Shown one piece after another: positions 1-5,639 of a stretch of DNA of 8,681 nt. The translations under genes were made by a program, and so were the position numbers. Every line of letters begins with the position of its first letter. The stretch's first letter is position 1. The stretch is taken from contig JAUVAR010000099.1 in NCBI GenBank assembly GCA_030591625.1, forward strand, positions 1 to 8,681, in the 5' to 3' direction. The notes under the pieces are model-generated. The model did not search any database and had not been told where the DNA came from. It saw only the letters and a list, made by a program, of their open reading frames with translations. Origin of the DNA: Candidatus Zixiibacteriota bacterium (GTDB taxonomy: Bacteria; Zixibacteria; MSB-5A5; GN15; FEB-12).

Positions 1-49
1 TAAATTGTACAATACTTGTCATTTGTCAGGGCTGTACTTTTATCATAAG

Positions 50-76
50 ATCAGTTAGTTGTCATTATTAGCTGAT
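50..76 (+). terminator. Possible stem-loop terminator of an upstream plus-strand gene
   Basis: Positions 50-59 (ATCAGTTAGT) can pair with 67-76 (ATTAGCTGAT) as RNA over ten pairs, two of them G-U (55/71 and 58/68), around a 7-nt loop. TCAGTTTTGA follows, a short U-rich run. As minus-strand RNA the two wobbles become A-C mismatches, so the structure favours plus-strand transcription. It lies upstream of the putative promoter of the next gene, so it would belong to a gene to the left of the window. The stem is AT-rich and the T-run is short, so a chance fold remains possible. Confidence 0.3.
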
Positions 77-82
77 TCAGTT

Positions 83-111
83 TTGACGCAATGCAGTCGA
101 TCAATCATACA
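83..111 (+). promoter_or_regulatory. Weak putative sigma70-type promoter for the dockerin metalloprotease gene
   Basis: TTGACG at 83-88 matches a -35 box at five of six positions. CATACA at 106-111, after a 17-bp spacer, is only a 3/6 match to a -10 box. No Shine-Dalgarno sequence is evident between here and the ATG at 132; the nearest purine run, AAAGG at 111-115, is too far upstream. The call depends on the -35 match and the position. Confidence 0.2.
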
Positions 112-131
112 AAGGTCTGACCATAAAAATA

Positions 132-2141
132 ATGAAAAAATTCTTTTACATATTGTGCACTCTGTTACTCGCATCGTCAATCTCTTATGCCGAGAGAGCA
201 GACACAGAAATTGCCGCTGACAATACGCTCCAGACAATTGCTGCAGAGTATTCATCCGGTGAACTCAGTATTGATGAATGGGCTCTGCGAACAATCAGAG
301 CTATTAAAGATCCGACCAGTCTCCCCACAGGTATCTATCTAAACAATAATACCGAACTCTACGGTCGTGGTGCAACGATGGCAATTATAGAAGTGCTTGG
401 TTTATGGGATAATCTTTCGGATGACAGCAGGGGCAAGATTGATGCCTTGCTGGCCCGGCCAGGTGGAGATTTGACCTATCGTTCACCTTCAGGATTTTTC
501 CTTCTTCATTATGATACGATTGGTACTCATGCTGTAAATATGACTGACAACGATGTTAGTGGCATACCTGATTATGTTGAAAAATGCGCATTGTATTGTG
601 ATACAACTCTGGCGAAACATATCGAGTTGGGTTATTTGTTACCTATTCCAGATAATGCCGGGGGAGACTCAACGCTTGATGTCTATTTTGAAAATATGGC
701 CTATTACGGATATGCCGTTCCCGAAGCTCCCGGTCCAGCACCATGGAATGACTATTCCTGCTACCTCGTTCTGCATAATACATTCATTGGATTTTCACCA
801 AACAATGACCCCGAAGGAAATATCGCCGGAGCCGCCAAAGCAACATGTGCCCATGAGTTACAGCATTGTGTCCAGTTTGCTTATGATGCCGGAGCAATGG
901 CTTGGGGGATGGAGCTTGATGCTACCTGGTTTGAAGATATCGTCTTTGATGCCGTAGATGACAATCATAATTATCTCCCTACATTCTTTAATTCACCCGA
1001 TAAATCTTTGATGGAATCGTCGTTGCACATGTACTCCTCGTTTATATGGGAAACATCACTGGCCGAACGATTTGATACTTCCTTGATGCGTTCTGCATGG
1101 GAGGGTGCCAGGTACGATAATATTTATAATGCGATGGCCGATACGCTCCTTGCTAATTATGGTTGGACCATAGATTCTGCTTTTGCCGAGTTTACAGTTT
1201 GGAATTACATCACCGGTTCTCGTAACGACGGCCAGCATTATGACGAAGCATCAGATTATCCTTTGGTTGCTGTAGATAAACAATGGATTAGTTATCCTCA
1301 AGTGAGCAAATTGTCGCCTGTAGATCCTGCCGGATACGGTTCTTGTTATATTAGATTTTTACCGGGCGGTACTACCAAGAATTTAAAAATCGATTTCTCC
1401 GGAGAGAGTGGCACTGATTGGGCTGCATATATTATTAAGTCTGTTAGCAATAGTGAGCACTATTACGAAAAAATCGTTCTTTCACAGGATGACTTTGAAG
1501 GCTCAATTTCTGTTAATGATTTCGATACGTATCAAACTATCACACTTATAGGAATCAATATCTCCGAATATTCTAATCCAGCATCGTTTACGTACTCTGC
1601 GAATCTCTTCGGTGATAATGCAATTTCACCAACTATTCTGACAGATTCTATGATCTATTCGGGAAAAGAGAGAATAATCGAAGTAGAATTACACAACCCG
1701 GCTCCTATTGATGATGTCTTTCGTTTGATCTCTACAGATCCACTTGGATGGATCACAGATACAATCGAAGAACGCTATGTACGATCAGATTCTTCCGAAA
1801 TAGTCGCAATAACAATATTGCCAACTGTTGGTACTCCGCTTGGCTTTGGTGAACCTCTTTACTTCAGAGCTGAGTCTAAAACCGATCCTGTAGTGTTTGT
1901 AGAATTTGAAGGTCTTGCCTTTACTGTTCTGCAACGTGGTGATACCGATTTCAACGGCGATGTTGATATAGGTGATCTTACCCAACTAATTGGATATCTG
2001 TTTATCAATGGGGGTGAGCCACGACCTGTTGCAGAATCAGGTGATTACAACTGTGACGATATAATAGATATAGGTGATCTTACCAAGTTAATTGGTTATC
2101 TTTTCTCTTCGGGCGCAACCTCTCCCTGCAATCCTTTCTAA
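132..2141 (+). CDS. Secreted putative zinc metalloprotease (MXAN_6640-like) with C-terminal dockerin
   Basis: This is a 669-residue exported protein, probably a zinc-dependent peptidase acting outside the cytoplasm. Residues 1-20 form a classical signal peptide (KKFF, then a hydrophobic core ending SISYA), which supports the ATG at 132 although no clear Shine-Dalgarno is visible. Residues about 116-150 (SPSGFFLLHY, then a DND...GIPDYVE segment) and the catalytic region resemble the family NCBI names MXAN_6640 putative metalloproteases. The zinc motif is H241-E242-L-Q-H245. E261 and E268, in MELDATWFED, are candidates for the third, gluzincin-like ligand. Residues about 520-600 look like a beta-sandwich linker. 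Residues 603-660 are two dockerin-like calcium loops (D604/D606/N608/D610/D612/D615 and D638/N640/D642/D646/D649), each followed by a LIGYLF helix. The mature chain has eight cysteines. Substrate and dockerin partner cannot be told from sequence. Family call is from memory; protease activity is inferred. Confidence 0.8.
   Translation: MKKFFYILCTLLLASSISYAERADTEIAADNTLQTIAAEYSSGELSIDEWALRTIRAIKDPTSLPTGIYLNNNTELYGRGATMAIIEVLGLWDNLSDDSRGKIDALLARPGGDLTYRSPSGFFLLHYDTIGTHAVNMTDNDVSGIPDYVEKCALYCDTTLAKHIELGYLLPIPDNAGGDSTLDVYFENMAYYGYAVPEAPGPAPWNDYSCYLVLHNTFIGFSPNNDPEGNIAGAAKATCAHELQHCVQFAYDAGAMAWGMELDATWFEDIVFDAVDDNHNYLPTFFNSPDKSLMESSLHMYSSFIWETSLAERFDTSLMRSAWEGARYDNIYNAMADTLLANYGWTIDSAFAEFTVWNYITGSRNDGQHYDEASDYPLVAVDKQWISYPQVSKLSPVDPAGYGSCYIRFLPGGTTKNLKIDFSGESGTDWAAYIIKSVSNSEHYYEKIVLSQDDFEGSISVNDFDTYQTITLIGINISEYSNPASFTYSANLFGDNAISPTILTDSMIYSGKERIIEVELHNPAPIDDVFRLISTDPLGWITDTIEERYVRSDSSEIVAITILPTVGTPLGFGEPLYFRAESKTDPVVFVEFEGLAFTVLQRGDTDFNGDVDIGDLTQLIGYLFINGGEPRPVAESGDYNCDDIIDIGDLTKLIGYLFSSGATSPCNPF
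1965..2084 (+). repeat. Direct repeat encoding the two dockerin calcium loops
   Basis: The 18-nt string GATATAGGTGATCTTACC occurs at 1965-1982 and again at 2067-2084, 102 nt apart, exactly 34 codons. Both copies encode the DIGDLT segment of a dockerin repeat and similarity continues into the LIGYLF helix. This is internal domain duplication, not a mobile repeat. Identity at the nucleotide level, third positions included, suggests either recent homogenisation between the halves or shared codon preference. Confidence 0.75.
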
Positions 2142-2168
2142 GACATTGTTTTATACTGAATTTTATTC

Positions 2169-2197
2169 TTGACAATTATGTCCGCATGGGGTTTATC
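2169..2197 (+). promoter_or_regulatory. Putative sigma70-type promoter for the zinc-ribbon gene
   Basis: A perfect -35 hexamer TTGACA lies at 2169-2174. After a 17-bp spacer, TTTATC at 2192-2197 is a poor (3/6) -10 box. A better -10 match, TATAGT at 2198-2203, is 23 bp away, too far for the same -35. A start near 2204 would give a leader of about 70 nt before the ATG at 2277. The position in a 135-bp gap after the protease gene fits a separate transcript. Confidence 0.35.
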
Positions 2198-2261
2198 TAT
2201 AGTTAACCTCTAACGTCTTATATCGACTTGAGAAACATCAAGGAAGGTGTTTCTATTTGTA

Positions 2262-2270
2262 GAGAGGGGG
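2262..2270 (+). promoter_or_regulatory. Ribosome binding site deciding the zinc-ribbon start
   Basis: GAGAGGGGG at 2262-2270 is the only strong Shine-Dalgarno-like run near the gene. It is immediately followed by ATGTTGATG, so the second ATG (2277) has a workable spacing and the first (2271) does not. The start therefore moves downstream of the longest possible reading frame, which begins at GTG 2247. Confidence 0.5.
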
Positions 2271-2276
2271 ATGTTG

Positions 2277-2471
2277 ATGGTTAATGGCTTTGAGCCTCGA
2301 GTACTTATTTGCTGCGAGTGTGAAGAAGAATTTGTATTCACGGGAGCAGCTCAGGAGTATTTCGCAGAACGTGGATACACGGAAGATCCTAAGCGATGCA
2401 AGTCATGCTATATGCATTATAAAAAAGCACAGCGTGGCGCACCGCAACATGTTGGTGCCAGGAAAAGGTAA
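2277..2471 (+). CDS. Small zinc-ribbon protein (zf-trcl-like), 64 residues
   Basis: The protein has two zinc knuckles, C12-x2-C15 and C41-x2-C44, separated by the family-typical stretch EFVFTGAAQEYFAERGY and then DPKRCKSC. This matches the Pfam 'probable zinc-ribbon domain' (zf-trcl) pattern of CxxC, F-V-F-T, Q-E-x(F/Y), G-(F/Y), P-x-R-C-x-x-C. A basic tail (KK, R, RKR) follows and may bind nucleic acid. It has no signal peptide and should be cytoplasmic. The cellular role of the family is not established to my knowledge. I chose ATG 2277 because GAGAGG at 2262-2267 is correctly spaced (9 nt). ATG 2271 abuts the G-run directly, and the in-frame GTG at 2247, which would give 74 residues, would translate through that G-run. 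It is convergent with the minus-strand operon, 93 bp apart. Confidence 0.8.
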   Translation: MVNGFEPRVLICCECEEEFVFTGAAQEYFAERGYTEDPKRCKSCYMHYKKAQRGAPQHVGARKR

Positions 2472-2510
2472 CAATAATAAGAAGACCCGCTCTTTTATGA
2501 ACGGGCCTTC
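2470..2510 (-). terminator. Rho-independent terminator of the minus-strand operon
   Basis: Read on the minus strand, GAAGGCCCG (2510-2502) pairs with CGGGTCTTC (2489-2481). The stem continues inward as TTC with GAG, giving 12 pairs with two G-U wobbles and a 6-nt loop (ATAAAA). The 3' arm runs into TTATTATTGTT (2480-2470), a T-rich though interrupted tail. As plus-strand RNA both wobbles become A-C mismatches and AATCACAAG follows with no T-run, so the element works mainly for minus-strand transcripts. It starts 54 nt past the stop codon of the M6 protease gene. Confidence 0.6.
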
Positions 2511-2564
2511 AATCACAAGCTGGCGCAGGGGTAGTTACGCCTGAGTCTGAATTTTAATTCAATT

Positions 2565-4307
2565 CTATTTTAGCAACACCATTTTTCCACTTACTTGGGT
2601 TTCACCCGCAGTAAGGTGGTAGAAGTAGATACCTGACGAAAGTGGTTGTCCGTCGTCATCGTTCGCTTCCCAAAGGATTGAAGTAGTACCTGCATTTACT
2701 TCCCCTTCAATGATTGTCGCTACTTTCTTACCAAGGATATTATAAACAGACAGATCAACCTGAGACGAACGGTTCAAGCTAAAACTGATATTCGTTGTTG
2801 GGTTGAATGGGTTCGGATAGTTCTGACCAAGTTCGGCATTATATGGAAGACCATTGCTCAAGTCATCATCAACCGCAGCAATTACGCCTACAAAAATGTC
2901 TGCAATTACATCCTGACCCGAATTAACAATATTAGTCACAGCTGTTATAGAGCTTCCGCCCGAATAAGAGTCCGAAGCAGGTGATGAACCAGCCGAAAAT
3001 GAAGTATTTCCAGTTGACCCCGGATATGGATCGCCAATATCTCCAGTATTGCTTTTCTTGTCAATGTCAAAATTTCCATCTGCCTGTACCAATGCAACTT
3101 TGTAATGAGCAGAAGTTGCCATAGGGGGATACCACTCCTCAGTATTATTTGTCTTGGTGGAATCGATATGCCATATCAAGAGCCCTGATGATGGTAAATA
3201 AGAGTCATATCCTGTCTGTTGTCTGTTTTCAATCAGGAAATACTCACCGGCCGATCCGCCAATTATTGGTACCCTGAAAATTGATCCACCGCTTGCAACC
3301 GGTGTAATAGTTTGGTTGTTCATATTTCCGGTTACTTCAACAGCAGTTGCAAAGCCCATCTGTATTCGACTCCATGCAGAAGGATGTGCAGGAGACCCAC
3401 CCAGATTACCCGGTCCATTCCAACTTCCAAAAGACATGATACCCCAATCGCCAATACCATTTGACGAATAGTCTGTATCATATAAGTCAGGCAAACCAAA
3501 ACCGTGACAGAGCTCATGAACATAAACGCCCGTCGTCATATCACCTGCGGAAAACCAGTATTCTGGCTGAACAGTAAAATCATATATTATTACACCATCT
3601 TTTGAAGTTCCACCGGAAGGCAGAGACCATTTGTGCGAATGTATATCATCGTCGCTCCCGGAAAGTTCAGCTCCGGTACCTGCATGGATAACCAACAATA
3701 CATCAACGTACCCATCGCCGTCATTATCGTACTGTGAAAAATCAACGACTGGATCAACAAGATTTACAAGATCACCAACCATACCTCTGGAATTTTGCGG
3801 GTAAGTACCGTAGAGTCCTCGCTGTCCGTCAACATAGTATGCGTATGTTTGGGGAGCGCGAGTCCATCCAATTCCGGAAGGCAGGTTAACAGTTACGAGA
3901 TCAAGCTGACCATAAGAGATTTCATCAAAATAATCTCTTATCGTTGCGCCAACTGAATCGTATATAAGCGAATCAAAGAAAGTGGCACTCGCCTGCGAAT
4001 TATTGTCAGAAAAATCAACAAGCAACGCCAGTATTTTGAATGTTCCACTTATTGGTGCAAGCGAAGCAGAACTATTCATACGTTCTTTCTTCGCATCAAG
4101 GAACTTCGAGAAAAAATCAGAAGGTTCATTGAGACCTTCCGGTTTCACTTTGTCTGACAATACAGACATGGAAGCACCATTAGCATTTTGTTTCTCAACC
4201 AGAGAAGGATGAGGTGGCATTGCGAATGCCTGCGATGCCAAGAGCACCACCCCACAGACTACTGACATAAAAGTCAGACCGATTTTCAACTTGCGATTAC
4301 TGTTCAT
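2565..4307 (-). CDS. Secreted M6-family (immune inhibitor A-like) metalloprotease with type IX-like sorting tail
   Basis: This is a 580-residue exported zinc peptidase. Residues 1-29 are a signal peptide ending AFA. Residues about 30-85 look like a propeptide. The catalytic domain has a D194-N-D196-G-D198-G-Y calcium-loop-like segment followed by VLLVIHAG, the zinc motif H264-E265-L-C-H268 followed by GFGLPD (D274 a possible third, metzincin-like ligand), and a Met-turn at GIMSFGSW (M291). HExxHxxGLPDLYD with this Met-turn is the hallmark of peptidase family M6. A glycine/serine-rich beta region follows. From residue about 496 the C-terminal tail (NYPNPFNPTT, then VYNILGKKV, then SSGIYFYHL and KMVLLK) matches the type A sorting domain of type IX secretion. 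The gene is last in the operon, 18 nt after the barrel gene, with a GGGG-type Shine-Dalgarno. C267 is the only cysteine of the mature chain. Substrate unknown; surface attachment or release is inferred. Confidence 0.9.
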   Translation of the reverse strand: MNSNRKLKIGLTFMSVVCGVVLLASQAFAMPPHPSLVEKQNANGASMSVLSDKVKPEGLNEPSDFFSKFLDAKKERMNSSASLAPISGTFKILALLVDFSDNNSQASATFFDSLIYDSVGATIRDYFDEISYGQLDLVTVNLPSGIGWTRAPQTYAYYVDGQRGLYGTYPQNSRGMVGDLVNLVDPVVDFSQYDNDGDGYVDVLLVIHAGTGAELSGSDDDIHSHKWSLPSGGTSKDGVIIYDFTVQPEYWFSAGDMTTGVYVHELCHGFGLPDLYDTDYSSNGIGDWGIMSFGSWNGPGNLGGSPAHPSAWSRIQMGFATAVEVTGNMNNQTITPVASGGSIFRVPIIGGSAGEYFLIENRQQTGYDSYLPSSGLLIWHIDSTKTNNTEEWYPPMATSAHYKVALVQADGNFDIDKKSNTGDIGDPYPGSTGNTSFSAGSSPASDSYSGGSSITAVTNIVNSGQDVIADIFVGVIAAVDDDLSNGLPYNAELGQNYPNPFNPTTNISFSLNRSSQVDLSVYNILGKKVATIIEGEVNAGTTSILWEANDDDGQPLSSGIYFYHLTAGETQVSGKMVLLK

Positions 4308-4325
4308 AATATTACCCCATTAACC

Positions 4326-5624
4326 CTAAAAGTACAAACCTGTAGAGACAGCCAGATTTAATCCCTTGCTCGAGTATCCCGAGAGGGAAGAGCCACTTAC
4401 AACGGCATAATCGATGTGGAATTTGGAAAGATATAATCCTGATCCAATCGAGAAAGCCGCACTTTTGTCACCACCGAGTGAGTAACCAGCCCTAAGTGGC
4501 ATGAAGCCTAATTTTGTTGATTCAACACCAGCCGATATACGTGGCTTACTCGATGAACCAGCTGTACGACTAAAGCCTTGCTCCCAGTCAACACTCCAAT
4601 GGAACTTGCCAGAACGTTTGGCAAATCCAATAGTCATAGTTGATGGAAGACCGGTTGAGTAACTCGTTAGGTCGGTTGTATAATCATTCGAGACTATCTG
4701 ATCACTCGACCAGTTATCTATCGTCGCAGTATCAAAGCTGAATTCATAACCGAATTCCTGGGCATTATTTGTCCAGTTAACTTTGCTTATGATATTTGAG
4801 AAATTAACACCAACGGTGTAATCTTTATTCAGTATAAGAGCAGCACCAAGATCAAGAGCGAAACCTGTACCGCCGGAGGCAGTACGCGCGACCATGTTTC
4901 CTTCACCGAAGAAACCATTCGTCTCCGTTGATGCAATTCCTTCGAGTTCAAGTACTTCTTCGTTGGCCAGTCCACGGATATACTTGAAGGTTGCACCTAC
5001 AGCTAACTGACGTGAACCAGAATTATATACTGGACGACCATAAGATAGTCCTGCCGATACATAGCTGAGCGCTTCAGAGTATGATCCGGTAACGTCGATC
5101 GTATCTGCGTACGTGTTACCGTTCATTATTAATTCAAAGATATCTTTGCTAAGATTCATGTTGGCCAGTCCAACCCCGATCACAGAGAAAGCAAATGGCC
5201 CCGAAGCTACCGACATCGCAGCTGCCTCTGCCTCAACAGAAAGCTTCAAACCTTCGGTAGGAATCTGTCCAAGGATATATTCTTTGTCATCAGTAGTTAA
5301 AATCGCTCCCGAATACTTATTGTAATCAGATAGCGAAAATGAGTTGTTGGTAATGTTAGCACCAACACCTACCAGTTCAATACTGGTGGCACGGTAATCA
5401 GTCAAGCCAAGATTGGCCGGATTATAACGGGCTGCATCAACACCTGTCGCCAGTGAGGTATAGGCTCCACCCATAGCTACTGCCCGGGAAGAGGACTGGC
5501 CGCCAACGGCGTTGGGAACAGCTATCCCGATAACAAGTAATGCGACTATAAATATATTCATCAATTTCATTTTATCTTCTCCCAATTTCATTTGAGGATC
5601 ATTGCAGTTTTTCTTTGCAGACAT
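4326..5624 (-). CDS. Outer-membrane beta-barrel protein, PorV/FadL/TraF-like
   Basis: This is a 432-residue protein expected to fold as an outer-membrane beta-barrel. A hydrophobic signal segment spans residues about 22-39 (NIFIVALLVIG to VPNA). The mature N-terminus carries SSRAVAMGGAYTSLATGVDAARYNPANLGL-type residues (46-75), the pattern of PorV, FadL/OMPP1 and TraF_2-like barrels (RAxxMGGAxxA...D..A.xxNPA). The rest alternates short amphipathic strands with Gly/Ser/Asn turns and ends in aromatic F432, as barrels inserted by the BAM machinery do. There is no cysteine in the mature chain. ATG 5624 has a strong GGAGG at 7-nt spacing that overlaps the stop codon of the upstream gene, implying translational coupling. 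M19 (5570) has its own GGGAGAAG and would give a conventional signal peptide. A PorV-like shuttle role for the downstream protease is possible but inferred; a plain porin or a DUF5723-like barrel is the alternative. Confidence 0.75.
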   Translation of the reverse strand: MSAKKNCNDPQMKLGEDKMKLMNIFIVALLVIGIAVPNAVGGQSSSRAVAMGGAYTSLATGVDAARYNPANLGLTDYRATSIELVGVGANITNNSFSLSDYNKYSGAILTTDDKEYILGQIPTEGLKLSVEAEAAAMSVASGPFAFSVIGVGLANMNLSKDIFELIMNGNTYADTIDVTGSYSEALSYVSAGLSYGRPVYNSGSRQLAVGATFKYIRGLANEEVLELEGIASTETNGFFGEGNMVARTASGGTGFALDLGAALILNKDYTVGVNFSNIISKVNWTNNAQEFGYEFSFDTATIDNWSSDQIVSNDYTTDLTSYSTGLPSTMTIGFAKRSGKFHWSVDWEQGFSRTAGSSSKPRISAGVESTKLGFMPLRAGYSLGGDKSAAFSIGSGLYLSKFHIDYAVVSGSSLSGYSSKGLNLAVSTGLYF

Positions 5625-5631
5625 ATCTGAT

Positions 5632-5639
5632 CCTCCTTA
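5632..5639 (-). promoter_or_regulatory. Stop-overlapping Shine-Dalgarno coupling the lipoprotein and barrel genes
   Basis: On the minus strand the sequence reads TAAGGAGG: TAA (5639-5637) ends the lipoprotein gene and runs directly into GGAGG (5636-5632), 7 nt before ATG 5624. Ribosomes finishing the first gene would be placed on the start site of the second, which supports a true operon and fixed stoichiometry. Confidence 0.7.

Noticed and set aside
4..13. Perfect 10-bp palindrome ATTGTACAAT at the left edge
   Set aside because: It is short and AT-rich and has no second copy in the window. The gene context to its left is not visible, so no function can be supported.
553..957. 134-codon plus-strand open frame inside the dockerin metalloprotease gene
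   Set aside because: It overlaps a gene with a clear signal peptide, HExxH motif and dockerin. Its translation has no recognisable domain and no ribosome site. It is a frame shadow.
2142..2182. Imperfect hairpin (GACATTGT with ACA-ATT-ATGTC) just after the dockerin protease stop
   Set aside because: It has eight interrupted pairs, a 3-nt bulge and a loop of more than 20 nt, with no T-run. It is not credible as a terminator, and it overlaps a perfect TTGACA box.
2284..2544. 86-codon plus-strand open frame overlapping the zinc-ribbon gene and running into the terminator
   Set aside because: It is out of frame with the intact CxxC/CxxC protein, lacks its own ribosome site and reads through the hairpin. 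The zinc-ribbon frame explains the sequence better.
2548..2561. Palindrome TGAATTTTAATTCA just past the M6 protease stop codon
   Set aside because: It is AT-only except for its ends and has a 2-nt centre, so it folds poorly as RNA. The stronger hairpin at 2481-2510 accounts for termination.
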